Source of the DNA: Prostheceraeus crozeri
Taxonomy: Eukaryota; Platyhelminthes; Polycladida; Euryleptidae
Assembly (NCBI GenBank): GCA_907163375.1
Contig: CAJQUW010005334.1
Span: forward strand, 1 to 64,000
DNA length: 64,000 nucleotides
Direction: 5' to 3'
Under the pieces are notes generated by a model. The model made no database searches. It was not told where the DNA came from and worked only from the letters and a program-made list of their open reading frames with translations. Position numbers and translations under genes: made by a program. Below, one piece after another: positions 33,616 through 46,395 of the stretch (positions within the stretch are counted from its first letter, which is position 1; each line of letters starts with the position of its first letter).

Positions 33616-33752
33616 TGACAGAAGAGCTCAGATTCGCGCGCAAATCAACCAGAAATTGATCGACACTGGTGAACGTGAAAGATTGAAGGAATTACTCCGA
33701 CAAAGATTAAATGATTGTGGGTGGAGAGATCAACTCAAGGCTCATTGTAAAG
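33616..33752 (+). CDS. ENY2: ENY2 (Sus1/e(y)2), second coding exon
   Basis: This exon encodes 45 residues, [20 protein letters not shown], then [20 protein letters not shown] and KAHCK. It matches the N-terminal helices of human ENY2 ([30 protein letters not shown]). ENY2 is an about 100-residue helical protein shared by the SAGA histone H2B deubiquitinase module and the TREX-2 mRNA export complex at nuclear pores. The acceptor is TTCTCTTTCAG; the donor is GTAAGC after AAAG, phase 1. The frame extends left of the acceptor to an ATG at 33449, but that part has no family similarity. The true start exon, a few residues long as in other animals, was not found. Confidence 0.92.
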
Positions 33753-36700
33753 GTAAGCTTTATTATTTGGCGTAGTCGGGGATGAGAATTTTCCACGGAT
33801 CCGCGTAATTCCATGAGGGCTAATAAGTCTTGGTAATTATAATGTATTCTTTATTTTTTCTATCTGAGACCTCTTTAAATATGAGTCTCTGACGGCCCCC
33901 GTTCGTTGATATCTTCTTTTCTCCATTTTTTGGTATGAATTTCATCAGAATGAGAGACTCGCTTCGATCGATTATAACAAAGATCGACGTTTTCTTCTTC
34001 CGCTCTTATAAAGGATATTCTCCACTATATTTCATTTGGATTCTGGGCATTATGAGAGACTTGTCTCGATCGTTAAATAGTCGCTGTTCTCTTTTTTCCC
34101 GCTCTTTTTTTTTGTAAATCTTCAGTTTTTCTAACTGGGCAGATTGATATTTGGTTTGACAGAACCATCAGAAATCTGAAAAATGAATCAACAAAAGTAT
34201 AGCCTACATATGTATATCTACAGTGGAAGTCAACAAAGCATGAGCACAGTTATAAAGTTTCTAAGTATCATAAATTCGAAGCCCGAATATTTTACAATCA
34301 ACCCAAGCACGAACAGATTAATTCGCATTTGTATTGTTTGCTCTAATTATTTTCATAGATATAAGTGACAACTCATTTGAGGAAAGAAGAAAGCTGGCAT
34401 CCATGGGACTTTATAAACATATTGAAGGAAATGTATCGCATATTTTACATCACCTGGTTCCTCAAAGGTTATATTTTACAAAGAAGCTTTGTGTTCCTTT
34501 GTCAAGAACGTGTCTTCATTCGCGAACCTTTTTCACTTTCACTACTAAGTTCATGAACGGATGATGTTTTATACTTTAGAGCTGTTACTCTGTTTTAATA
34601 ACTGCAGCATTTCGTGAAATTACTTCGATATTGATGGAAAAATGTACACTTACTTTCTTTCTTTTATTGTTACCTTTTTGCGATTAAGGGATTGCATATC
34701 TTAGGCGTTGATCTCTATAGGATTGTCATTGTACTATCTTTTCTGGCCTGTTTAGATCTATGTCCCTATTAAATCGAGTCTGAAAGGAAGGAATATGACC
34801 ATGTACTATCTCCTGCACCAAAGGATGAAGTCCAACGCCTGTTTGCCTGTCCTCTTAAGACAAACCATACCTGTAGGTTATATCAAATATATGTTTTGGT
34901 AAAGAAATATGCGAAATGGCGGATTTGTTATGGGATTGCCCCCGCTTCAAGTACAACAGAGCAATTTACTTTCTTTGAAAAGTTCTAAATAGTGGTCTCA
35001 AGAAAGTCCTAAAATTGAGTTTCAGATTTTTTGTAGACATCCCGGATACTACCGATGTGACTCCGCATTGCATTTAGATGTAGTCCAGACGTTTGATATG
35101 CATATTTTTTGTACGACGTATGTTACATAAAAACATGTTTAAAACGTTTTTTTGTAAAAGAACAAATTTTACCAACTCTGTCTGTAACATAGCGACTGTG
35201 GAATACAATCCTGATCGTAAGAGCAATCGATGAAAGTTATTATGCATCTATATGTTATTTATCTTGGAGATAAATTTTTCGCGAGCATATAAATAAGTCA
35301 ATGTGTTTTTAACGATACATGCCACACATTCAGACGCATTATCGGTTGCTTATGTCACGAAATGTTCGAAAGTGCAAGAAATAATTTACTAAAATCAAAT
35401 TAGAATGTAAAAAATATAGTATCGACTAGTCGTGAACTAGGAATAACTTATATGCACGCAAATTATGACGATTACATTAATCGGAACTTCCATCCAACGG
35501 GCAATTAAAAGATGCCTATCCAAAATATGAGTGGCAACCTGACGTTGAAAAGCGTGTAGACGTAACACAGAATCAATGTATAGAGCATTGAGGATTCAGT
35601 AATCTCAGTTTTAGCAAATTTTCATTTCAGTTGTCCACTATTCGATGCTCATATGAAATGTTGGTATATATCAGTATCCCACAAGTCTAGGTTCTCACTT
35701 TCTGAGTCAACAGTTGCAGATAACAGGATATTCACTGTGCAAGTTTACAATTACAGAAGCCATGACTCCTACTGCTAGAATTTTGAAACTTCCAAAATTT
35801 AAACATCGGTCGGATTTTCTCGACTAAGTATTTTCAAATCTCTACAACTAAGGAGTGATGAAACACCGCGACAGATAGTATTCGATGATACTTACATGTT
35901 ACTGTTACTCATCGTTGGTAAAGAATGATTCAAATTCAGTTAAATCCATACTTTCAATTGATTTAAACAGTCATAGAACGGCCGTAAAATGCTGCTGTTT
36001 ACACTCACGTCAGTTATTTCTTAATTACATTGAAATTCCTATCAAGAAAATTGATGGTGAAACGTGTATAAATCTGAATCAACTCACCGTCATATGATGT
36101 AGCCATTACATTCCTAATAAGTTGTAGCAAACTCATTAAGTCGCTCCCATCGACATACAGTTTTGATTCTAATCGACGCTCTGATCTGAAGTGTAATTAA
36201 AATGAAATTGGTTCTTTGGACATAGCTTTGAATCTGTTGGTAATTATGTTGTAAATTATCTCATCTGAAGACATCGCAGTCTAGTAATTCCCTTTTTCTT
36301 ACATCGTTCAACTGTTGTTATGTTTTCTGTAATCCAAATATTGATTAGCCTACATTACAAGTAGCTACACTGTAGTTAGTAAATTAACCTGAAGCCTTGA
36401 AATTTTTGTAAAATATCTTTGCATGATGTGGTAGGGAAGAGTGACTAGTCATGAGCTACCGTTCTTTGCAGAAAACAGTTTGACAAGTGATGCAATTTTG
36501 TATGACTGGTATACATTCTTAACATCATTGTAAACTGTAGCCGTTGCTTTTTGTTTGAAGCTAAGCAAATGAATTTCAAAATTTTCAGAAAATCGCCAAT
36601 TTTCTTCACGCATCCAGAGGATTTTCGGAAATCAAATATTCCCAATATTTAGATATTTTGTCATCAAAATGAGCACATAGCTGAAAGATACCGATCTGTT

Positions 36701-39700
36701 CAGTATCGCTCAAAATGGCATAACAGTACTCCTTCAGTATTTTCGAATTCGAGTTTTCAGCTGCCCCATGACAGGTTCCATCTTTATGGTTGCTCATCTT
36801 AGGACACACCGGAAAGAGAGCATCATATGCATATTCATAAAACGAGTGTAAGATAGATTGAATTTTTCACGCAAACATTTCATTCATATCAGACATCCCA
36901 GTATTTTGTAAACAATATTTTTCCATAAAATAAATCAAAATTGATCAATAAATGAGCTGCAACTTATAAGAAATGATGTCAGATTTGTTCTGCTTATGAA
37001 AATTTGCTCCAGACTCGAAATTTAGATCAGATCAGCAGTAGGACCTACTTTATATAATCAATCACTTCTGATCAATAAACTTCAGGTAACTTTTTTTGGA
37101 AAGCTCGATGAATAAAGTTTTGAGCTGCATATTCGTTTTCATCGCAAAAATTTCATAGAAAAGATATGCAGATTTCATGGACAAGTATTTCGAGGTTAGA
37201 GTTAATTCCAACGCATCCTTTGAATGAGCTGATATGATTAATCTGCAACGAAGAATCTGACACGTAAATAAAGTATGGATATTAAATAAAGATGGTTAAA
37301 CTCAAGCTCTTGCGTCAAGTTAATCAAGAGAAATCAGACGAGAGGTTATATTAAAGTAATATTAAACTTTTTGATCCTAAGAAAAACTTGGGTGTCTAAA
37401 CCTAAGTTTTTCTGCCTTGCCCTTGAGGCCTTGGATATTTTACCCAAGTTTGTGGGAAAACTTAGGGTTCAAACCCAACCGAAGTTTCCGTCCAACCTTA
37501 CTAGTTGAATCTTGCGCTTTTACTGAGGTGGAATATTTTTGAGTGTAGTAAGTCAGTTTTTCCCAGTCTTCGTTTGCATTCAATTTTCCGTCTTTAAACC
37601 AGTTGTAGATTAAATTTGAAAGATTCCTCCTCAGCCATTCGGTGCGTATTTGCCAGCCTTATAAGATGACAAAGAGCAGACGGAAAATCGACGACCGCTT
37701 GTATTGCATGGAAGAACAGCTTAACGTATGAGACATTGAGTTCTGGTCGAAAGTTTGCAAAGCGTTTTGGAATTTGTCATCGAAGAATTTTTCCTGTGTT
37801 AGACCCCTAACTCCGCATCAACACAATCTTTCGGACCAACATGATTGGCTGCAACAGCTGTCATCTGCAAATGCGTACTGTAAATACGAAATGCAAAGAA
37901 ATGCCTAATTAAAATCAGACGTATAGTAGGGGAGAACGAGAAGGTATGGGCCACCCTGGATTAGGACGATATGACTTTTCCTCAGTTCCATTCATGAGTA
38001 CTTCTATGCCGCTGTATGATGTCTCAAAGACCAAAAGGGTAACACCATATTTACCCATAAAAAATCTTAAATTGAAGTAAATAGTAAATAACCAAAATCT
38101 AGAAAAATCGGACTTTTCTATTTTGGGTGGGAGGTATGGGCCACCTACGAACTCTAATATTAGATCGAATCGAATATGCATTTTCTATTGTGCAATATAA
38201 AATGTTTCTTAACAGATAATTGTGCTAGTTGTGATACCTTGAAGTGCATAAAATCTTTTATTATTGAAGAAGGTGTTGAATTATTGAACTTGATGGTTCG
38301 ATATTAGTTAGATAAATTACAGATTTTATCAACTTGATAACAATCATTGTCTATCATACCCATAATAAATTCGAAAGGCCTTATAATTTTATGAATGAAG
38401 CATATGACCTACGAAGAAAAACAATCGATTTTGAATAGAGCCATCACATTAACTACGTGAAGAAATGCGTTATCGATAATGGCGTCTCACAAAGAATAAG
38501 CAGCTAAATGTATGAAGTCGTGTTATCTTAAGCATAAACCTGAGCTAGGATATGTAACCAATCTAAATGTAATTCTTAGAAAAACGCGGGAAATCCTAGG
38601 GTCTAAAAATAGACCAATATCGAACAGTGTCGATGCCAATGTGATTCTTAGAAAAGCGCGGGAAACTCCTCAGTCTAAAAATAGAGCAATATGAAACGTC
38701 GATTGTGAAACATGACAAGAATACTTTTTTAGTACAGTGTAATAACAAAATAAAGACGAAGATAGTTCATGTTATAAAATTGACATAAATGTAGTATGGA
38801 GTGGCATGGGGCGGCCGATACCACCCCCGATTAGGTGGCCCATACCTCTCCCTATGGGGTACTCAAAACTTATGAGACATAAAAAACATTTAAGAAGCAG
38901 TGATATTTTCTCAATACTGCAGATAAGCTGTTATAAAGCGTTAAACTTGAAAATACGATGACGCATTTTCTTAACAACATTTTTTCCATGAAAAAAAAGA
39001 AAAATTCAAGATTTTTCAAAAAATTCAAAACTATGCCTGAAACCTCTTCACAACTATATCTCGAAAACCAATGCAATTGAAGAGCTGATAATTGCATGTG
39101 TTAACGAGTACTAGACTAGCATGCAAATGATAAATAATGATTTCGCTCATTCAGTTTCGGCTTTCATACAAGGGGTGGCCCATACCTCCTCGCTTTCCCT
39201 TACATGCATATCGCAATCAATGAAAATTTTTCTTTTGTCGATAAATGCCTTATGAAAAAAGATCAAAAGTGTCTTCAACTAAATTTCTATGAATCCAGTG
39301 GGACTACATGATAGCAGCCGCAGCCAAAAGTGACACTTTTTAATATTAGTCACAATTACGATTCGGCGAAATGCGATTGTCTGGTTCTTATTTGTGATCG
39401 ATTGCGGGTAGGCATTTGTTAAATGTGCACTGGATTTTTTGTTACAATAGGGAATCCTAAACTTTCCAAAATCTTCATCGAAGCCTAATAAAAATAATCG
39501 AATCTGAAAGAAAAAACGAAGTGCTGTCGATTAGGCTATATGAATTTGTCTTTTGGAACCAATGAATGATTGTTTCATTTTTTGAGTATATCAAGTTCAA
39601 TTAATTTTTAATAAAACGTTTGTATTTCAGTTGAATACATATCCTGTACACTTAGGGCACTCGGTAGACCGTCGCTTATTCGAAACATAGTTTCACTGGA

Positions 39701-40853
39701 AGTGGAAGCGATGACACATTTGTGAAACATTAGATCACACCTACATCCCTGTCTCCAAATTTACAGTGTGCGATGCTGGCACATGAAATTTATTTCGCTT
39801 TGTATTCATTAATGAAGCAAGACTTATTTCATATTGAATTCCGTTCTGTTCTGTAGTACCAGACTCGTAAACGGGCCGGTTTCGGGTTTGATATCTTCGA
39901 ATAGAAACGGACCCGTGCCAAGTCTGAATGTTACAGCAATAAGTCATGTTATGAAGGCGAGGAAATATTTTGATGCAAAGAATATGTAATACTATGACTA
40001 CATACTCACATCTCAGCTGGGTTCTACACGAATCATGCGATTCAGAGGTAGTCGCTGTGATTTAAAATATGATAAAAGCAGTGCAAAACCCTTAGACAAA
40101 AGTAATAGAAATTCGATTGCTGTTCTCGTATAGAATATACAAAACGAAAATCAAGAATCCACAATAAGATAATTATTAGCAAAAATTAGCAAAATATATC
40201 CATAGTGTTGCCCGGATGTATTTCAAGTACCCATATCTTGTCATCTAGACCTCATCTATGGTTAAGCCTATATCGATTAACTATTTTTTAAATTGTCGAA
40301 CCGATTTCAGCTTTCACGTTTGCTGTTCTTATCGAATGATATATCTGTAACCAAAAAGTGGCTATATCTTGTGGACTACTCTTAGGTTGTGGTTAAAATC
40401 AAACTCAAATTCGTAAGTTCGACCATTTATACAATAGACCTATTCAAAAAAGCAATCATAAAGGTGTGACTTTACTGTATATTTTATGTATATTGTCTTT
40501 CACAACATTTCTGCTAGAACAGGCCAGAAAATTACCCAACAAGGCCCGCTCCTTTCGAACGAATTTGCCTATAATTATTGAAAAATGATAACAATGATTT
40601 TGTTTGTCGGTTTTCGTAAACAGGCGACAGTGCTCACATTTATGTCATTTACATTAATGAGATAGTAATAGATTTAAGACATATCCTATATCACTTAATT
40701 CATTCTTTAGATGTATTACACCGGTGGCGGAGAAAAAAATGAAATGAACACTGTCAACCATTATTGCTCTTATTTTCATTTCATAATTCAGTGTTTTGTA
40801 TTAGGTTGATGACTATTTGTTTTGCATTAAATATGAAATTTCTTTGTTTTCAG
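33753..40853. other. ENY2: ENY2 intron, 7.1 kb
   Basis: It joins two in-phase ENY2 exons. It contains a weak duplication of about 100 bp near 33940-34110 (ATGAGAGACT then CTCGATCG twice), a 1.28 kb non-autonomous element (37926-39203), and otherwise AT-rich sequence without supported exons. Confidence 0.75.
37926..39203 (+). mobile_element. Non-autonomous DNA element, TATGGGCCACC family, copy 2
   Basis: The ends are imperfect inverted repeats of about 31 bases: GTAGGGGAGAACGAGAAGG at the left, and GTAAGGGAAAGCGAGGAGG as the complement of the right end, each followed by TATGGGCCACCC. Internal copies of (TA)TGGGCCACC lie near 38133-38145 and 38830-38853. A 72 bp tandem duplication (about 38570-38700, with ATTCTTAGAAAAxCGCGGG in each unit) lies inside. 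No transposase is present, and no clear target duplication was found. The element at 5491-6803 belongs to the same family. Confidence 0.7.
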
Positions 40854-41011
40854 AGATCGTTCGGCAAAAGGGCTTGGAACATGTAACAGTTGATGACTTG
40901 GTCGCAGAGATAACTCCGAAGGGTCGTGCCCTCGTTCCTGATACTGTGAAGAAAGAACTCCTACAACGAATCAAAACGTTCCTTGCTCAACAATCAGCTG
41001 ATGAAATGTGA
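40854..41011 (+). CDS. ENY2: ENY2 (Sus1/e(y)2), last coding exon with stop
   Basis: It completes a split Glu codon and encodes [20 protein letters not shown], then [20 protein letters not shown] and [12 protein letters not shown], then a TGA stop. It is almost identical to human ENY2 over [20 protein letters not shown] and KKELLQRI. The acceptor is TTTGTTTTCAG. Together with 33616-33752 it gives 97 residues, leaving only a few N-terminal residues unaccounted for against about 101 in human. The phase match (1/1) across 7.1 kb supports one intact gene. Confidence 0.94.
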
Positions 41012-41210
41012 TATCTAGAATTCAATTTGATTTTTTGTTTTTTGTCAAGCAGTGAAAGACGGATTGTAAAGACAAATCTTTTTTACATCGAAAATAATAT
41101 CAAAGTGTAAAAATGGTAAATTGGTTCATTGAATGGTTTGTTATTCATTCCATGACTGTACATGATTTTATAATGAAATTATATTAAATGCACATTCTGT
41201 TTACGCCTGA
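41012..41210 (+). other. ENY2: ENY2 3' UTR with ATTAAA poly(A) signal
   Basis: AT-rich sequence directly after the stop. ATTAAA at 41183-41188 is the first plausible poly(A) signal; the 3' end itself is inferred. Confidence 0.45.
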
Positions 41211-42200
41211 ACAAAGATACATTTCTTAGTTAATATTCTGTCATTTTAGATGTTAACTGTGTGTTTTGGCTAGGAAAATGGGAAGCTTTAGAGCATATTC
41301 AACTTAAATGACTTTCTCTTGATAAATTGTGGCAATTTAATATCAGAAGCAGTTCTCCTAGAAAATTTATCTGCTGATTATAATTTTTGCTTTTTACATG
41401 TTCCAATAGTTGGTATTTCAGAAAATAGAGGACTTGTTTAATTGGCAATTAATTTTGGGAGGCTTCATTTGCATGCTTCATTGCTTTTCATAATCTCTGC
41501 CGTGAGTCGGTCGTCGTCACTCGCCTGACATGGCCGTCTATGACGCCCGAAAGGACCTGTTATAGAAATATACTCGCATACATCGACGCCTTGTGGCTTC
41601 CTGAAATGAGCATTATTATAAGGTGAGTGTATGGTTGCGTTCAATGAGCTAGTTTTCTCTACTGAAGCTTTTTAAAAAATAAGCCATTAGCAATAAACAA
41701 TTTAGCAAGTAGGGCTAACTACTTACGAGAAAGTCCTCTCGCTGTATTTAGAATTCAGATGGCATCCGTTTTAATTATCTATCACCGTTAAGATTATTAT
41801 CTATATGCGTGGCTCACTTGCGTAGACGTCTTGTCATATCCCACTACAAAAAGATACGTCGGTCCGACGTCGAAAACGAACTCGTTCCGAGGAACAGAAC
41901 GTCCGCATGGCCGATGGTCGGTACGACGTCGGAAACCGAAGCCTCAATTTAAAAAAGGCACCCTAGGCCTCCTATCTGCTATTTCACAAGTAGGATGTCT
42001 ATGGAATTACATGAATTAATCAGGAATTAAGTGTTATATATTTTCCTGTCCCTTTCTGAAGCTTGTTTAAGAGTAATCAATATCATCACAATCATATCCG
42101 CGCGATATGATTGAGGACTGGTTCAATAATCAAAGACCGAAAACTTCTCTATCATTCCTGCATGTTACCTTTTGAAACCAACTGCACCCTTTCCATGTCT
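41211..42200. other. Intergenic between ENY2 and the DUF4806 gene
   Basis: No exon supported. A GC-richer patch at 41850-41940 has repeated GTCGGTCCGACGTCG-like palindromic pieces. The DUF4806 promoter may lie in or after this stretch. Confidence 0.35.
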
Positions 42201-42370
42201 ATTTCAGATCATCCCAAATGAATTTCAGATATTAGATGGATTTCAGATTTCTCTAATTGAAATTCAGATATCTATCAGAAACCCAACTTTGAAAGGATCT
42301 TAAATTCAACTGGAGAATCTCCAATTCATCTGGAAATGTCTGAAATTCATTTGGGTAGATCTGAAATCGA
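42201..42370. repeat. Short foldback element with ATTTCAGAT arms
   Basis: The left arm (42201-42230, containing CCCAAATGAATTTCAGAT) pairs with the right arm (42339-42369, containing CTGAAATTCATTTGGG). The loop carries further ATTTCAGAT and GAATCTCC pieces. The size of about 170 bp suggests a MITE. No target duplication was recognised. Confidence 0.6.
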
Positions 42371-42971
42371 TTTGGAACTAGATCTGAACCATGAGGTAGA
42401 AATGGAAGATGTGCATGCAGTTTGTCCTCAACGAAGATCGGACAATATGCCAGAACTTAGAAACTGTCATAGATATTCTTCTACTCATTACAGATATCTT
42501 TCGTTTCCAAATATCTCACGAGTTCGCATTGAAATGAAGTCTGGATCTGTTTGCGGGTCGTTCGAAACTTCTCGTGACGGTAGGCTATTGACTCAATAAA
42601 GGATTTCGTGAAAGTAGACATCTTTTCGTGCAGCCTTGATTGCTAAGTAGTATTCAAAAAGTTTACCTTATAGCTGTTTAAAATTGTAGTCAAACCAGTG
42701 TTGGAAAGATCTCTGTAACAAAAGATTCAGTTATCAAAAAAGAAGTCAAAGCTCATAATCATAGAAATAGAAAATTGGGACATTCGTCTTTGATTTAAGT
42801 AGTGGGACCGATGTTTTTTGTCAGTGTGTTCACGCGTATAGTGACACTGGGCTCTGTACCAGCCAAGTATCATCACAAATGTGTCTTCTATCGAGTTCGG
42901 TGGGAATCATAAAGTATATTTCTATTCCGCAATTCATAATTTGAGCTATCTCCTAATTTTCTCAATTGCAG

Positions 42972-43155
42972 AGCATGTCAAATCATTCTCAAATGAACTA
43001 TGCGACTTAAAAGAAGAGATCAAGCTGATGCGGCAACAGATTGTGGCTTCCTACGTGGATCGGGAGCCGGATTTCCCCATGGAATTGCCTGTAAAAAACG
43101 ACGAACAGTTTGGACAGCTGAATAAGCTTCTGTCGGAGCCCTCACACAGGCGCGA
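42972..43155 (+). CDS. DUF4806-domain gene, exon A
   Basis: Reads EHVKSFSNELCDLKEEIKLM (probable coiled coil), then FPMELPVKNDEQFGQLNKLL and SEPSHRRE. The FPxxLPVKxxEQFxxLxxLL segment matches the start of the DUF4806 domain (FPLKTxEELxxLExxL). The acceptor is TCTCAATTGCAG. Only a donor at 43156 (GTGGTA) keeps the frame into exon B; the better-looking GTAGGT three bases on would create a stop at the junction. Domain function is unknown; DUF4806 proteins are often expanded in invertebrates. Earlier exons were not found. Confidence 0.65.
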
Positions 43156-43861
43156 GTGGTAGGTAGCGTGATACAGGAATGCTGCCTGTTAGCAATTTTG
43201 TCTATACTATGAGATTATCCCACTTAAAATGTTCTTGTATATATAATATCAACAGTTAAAAACCCTAAAAAAATATTCCAAGGTGGACCGTAATTTTTTC
43301 CTCGGTCGATTCTTGAATTTCGTGCACGGTTTTGATCTTCAAGTCTGACTATGCTAGTGTCAGCTAAATAGAAATGTCCATAGCATAAATCACGGATATT
43401 CACTGTTTATTACGTTGTATTTTGTATTATTACAGTTATCCATTGATTAATAAAATTAATAGTTAACTAGAAAATTAACTGCGTTACGATTTTTGCGGAT
43501 TTTCTTGTAGCTAGCTTGCAAATGTGCTTGCGGTTTTCAAGCCTCAGGTGTGGCATAAGTCAAATCTCGAATGTTTTATTGCCGTCTTGTGATTTGTACA
43601 AAAATGAAGCAAGATGAATAGTTATTAACACACATCATTATCACTGATGAGAGGATGACGCTGATGACTAAAATATTGAAAAGATATAATATGTCACTGC
43701 GAAACAATAAAGGCTGGGGTAGGATGGAAGGAGAGATGCAATTCTTTATCAGTATCAAATTTAGGCAGTTCAAAATCATTTTAACAATCGACTTTCAATC
43801 CATTCACACGTGCCGAATACATTTTTTTCTTTTTCGCGATTTAACCCTCGGGGGGGTTTTC

Positions 43862-43879
43862 TGGGTCCACGTGGACCCA
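43862..43879. repeat. piggyBac subterminal palindrome 1
   Basis: TGGGTCCACGTGGACCCA is a perfect 18 bp palindrome starting 17 bases from the left end of the element. Related copies lie at 44040-44057 and 46407-46424. It is a likely transposase binding or pairing site, by analogy with the internal inverted repeats of piggyBac. Confidence 0.7.
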
Positions 43880-44039
43880 TTTTTCCAGATCACTTGCTGT
43901 TATTTATTAAGTTTTCATTATTTATTATTGATATCACTGGACTTTATCTGTATCGATATGTCAATTATAACTGCCAAGTGAAAATGTATTAGCTGTTGTT
44001 TAAATAATTGCAATACATCGCAAACCTTTTTTAAATCTA

Positions 44040-44057
44040 TGGGTCCAGCTGGACCCA
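44040..44057. repeat. piggyBac subterminal palindrome 2
   Basis: TGGGTCCAGCTGGACCCA is a perfect palindrome differing from copy 1 only in the central two bases. Confidence 0.7.
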
Positions 44058-44690
44058 GTCACACTGATTCGTTTCATCGGTCGTCATAGCGCAGAAATTC
44101 AGTCACTGCTATTCCAAATAACAAAGGCCCGTATTCGTGAAACCAGATAAGGATTTCCCGTATCCTTAGCGACGCTATATCTTAGCCTTATCCTGACCGT
44201 CATATTCGTGAAGGCAGCTATCGTCACGCGCTCACGATGTGTAGCATTTTTTTTTATTTTTAGCCTTAACGCCATGCACTTCAAAGGCTGACAACTGGTC
44301 AGATTTTGGAGACGTTGAAATCACAGGCGCACTTGCAAACGATTCCATCGATTAGTTTGTCGATCTGCCCAGGCCGATTGGGCCGCCTCAACTCGCCTGA
44401 TACAATGCGAAACAGTAGATAATGAAGCATCGGAATAGCGGTAGTGCTTATTGGCTGCACACAGACACACGCACACTCCTTCCCTGCACACAAAGACACA
44501 CGGGATAACGCAGCTGAAACTTCGCTTTGCTTCAAAGCTTTTGCTATCGTCGCTATTGTCGCACGCAGGTGCAACTGTGACGAACTAATGAAATCGATTT
44601 TGATGTGACGCGTGAACAATGCTCCCTGCCTGCGCTTGGCTATGAGACCGCGCAGGCAGCCGTTCTGTCATTACACCGCACTGCTGTTTT

Positions 44691-46388
44691 ATGCTACGAG
44701 CGAAGATGGCGGAACGCTCACAACGGAGCTCAAAAGTTGAAGCTTTGAGATTATTGAGGGGCGCGCAGGAAGACGTTCCCGAAGCTTCTTCATCTGCGAA
44801 TGACACGGAGGACTCCAGTGAATCATCTGGTTCATCTGATATCGATGAAAGTGACAATATTTCACCTTCTGATGACGACGTATCCATTAACCAAGCAATC
44901 GGCAATCAAGTGAATATTTCATCCGCTGATGGAGAGCAATGGACTTCTCTCCTACCTCAAGAACAGAGACGTGGCAGGGAGCGAAGAGAGAATCTGCTTA
45001 GACCTGCACCAGGTCTTACAAGTTACTCTCTGCGGCATATTCGCGCGCCAAATACTATTATAAATAGCTGGGAAATTTTGTTTGATCACGATATGATGGA
45101 GACAATACTAAAAGAGACAAATCGGCGAGGGAGATCTATCAAAGGTGCAGCATGGACGGACGCTTCGATGGAAGAAATGTTAGCCTTCATTGGCCTGTTA
45201 TATCTACGCGGCGTGTATCGTTCTCACATGGAGAGTACTGAAGAGCTGTGGTCGAAAGAACACGGAAGGCCCATCTTCAAAATAACAATGAGCCATTCAA
45301 GATTCAAAGAGTTACGTATCATGCTTCGTTTTGACAATCCTGAAACAAGGGCTGCTCGACAACTGCGAGACAAATTAGCAGCGGTTCGTCTTCTTTTGGA
45401 TGGTTTCACGAACAACTGTCAAAAATCGTATGTGCCTGGTGCATTTCTTACCGTTGATGAGGAACTATATCCTTTCAGAGGTCGCTGTGCATATAAGCAA
45501 TATATGCCAAGCAAACCATCAAGGTATGGACTTAAGTTCTGGCTGTTGTGCGATGCCAACAATTATTTTTGTTACAATCTACAAATGTACACAGGCAAAG
45601 AAGACAATGAAGAACGTGTTGTCATGGATTTGACCAGCTCTCTAGAAAATTCTGGAAGACACATAACAACTGACAATTTCTTTACTTCTTTGAAGCTCGC
45701 ACGCTCTCTCCGCTCAAAAGGCATGACTTTGTTAGGAACTCTGAGGAAAAACAGACGAGAAGTTCCTCCGCAGATGAAGAATCTACAGGGCCGTGCTGTT
45801 TACTCTTCAGATTTCCGATTCAACCTCGAAGATCAAACATGCCTCCTCAGTTACAAATGCAAGAAAAATGATTGTGTCCTTCTTTTGAGCACCTTCCATC
45901 AAGAGCCAGTTGTTGATCAACAGACTGACCGAAAGGTTCCAGAAATGATAAAAGACTACAATGCGACCAAAGGAGGTGTAGATAAAGCTGACCAAATGGT
46001 GGCGACATATACGGTGAAATACATCAGCCGAAGATGGCACACAATCGTGTTTTGCAACCTCTTGGATTTGTGTGGGATAAATGCATATGTGTTGAATTGC
46101 GAAATTGATCCTCATTGGGGAAGAGACAAGCCTCACAAAAGAAGACAATTTCTGCGATGCTTAGGAGAGGAGCTGGTCAAGCCATTTTTGGAGTCAAAAG
46201 ACGTGCCACGGCCAATCATCGAAGCAAAGGTGGATGTTGAGAGAGCAACACGAAAAAAAGACAGATGTCAACTCTGCGGGTGGAAGAAAGATCGGAAAAC
46301 GAGAAAAACCTGTGCTCGGTGTGGGAATCACTGTTGTGATGAACATTCGAACTCTGTGACTCGTACTTTCTGTACTAATTGTGCTTGA
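44691..46388 (+). CDS. piggyBac transposase, full length
   Basis: 565 residues. After an acidic, Ser-rich N-terminus (residues 37-65) comes a DDE_Tnp_1_7-type catalytic core. The expected aspartates are D256 in TVDEELYPFRG, D328 in TTDNFFTSLKLA and D431, with D434, in KGGVDKADQM, matching D268, D346, D447 and D450 of the Trichoplusia enzyme. The C-terminus has a Cys-rich finger: C526-x2-C529, C541-x2-C544, C548, C549, H552 and C561-x2-C564. It cuts and pastes its element at TTAA sites. The frame is uninterrupted and the domain order complete, so activity is plausible but unproven. A second Met at residue 6 is an alternative start. An additional plus-strand frame inside it (45400-45633) is a shadow. 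Confidence 0.96.
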   Translation: MLRAKMAERSQRSSKVEALRLLRGAQEDVPEASSSANDTEDSSESSGSSDIDESDNISPSDDDVSINQAIGNQVNISSADGEQWTSLLPQEQRRGRERRENLLRPAPGLTSYSLRHIRAPNTIINSWEILFDHDMMETILKETNRRGRSIKGAAWTDASMEEMLAFIGLLYLRGVYRSHMESTEELWSKEHGRPIFKITMSHSRFKELRIMLRFDNPETRAARQLRDKLAAVRLLLDGFTNNCQKSYVPGAFLTVDEELYPFRGRCAYKQYMPSKPSRYGLKFWLLCDANNYFCYNLQMYTGKEDNEERVVMDLTSSLENSGRHITTDNFFTSLKLARSLRSKGMTLLGTLRKNRREVPPQMKNLQGRAVYSSDFRFNLEDQTCLLSYKCKKNDCVLLLSTFHQEPVVDQQTDRKVPEMIKDYNATKGGVDKADQMVATYTVKYISRRWHTIVFCNLLDLCGINAYVLNCEIDPHWGRDKPHKRRQFLRCLGEELVKPFLESKDVPRPIIEAKVDVERATRKKDRCQLCGWKKDRKTRKTCARCGNHCCDEHSNSVTRTFCTNCA

Positions 46389-46395
46389 TTGTGAA

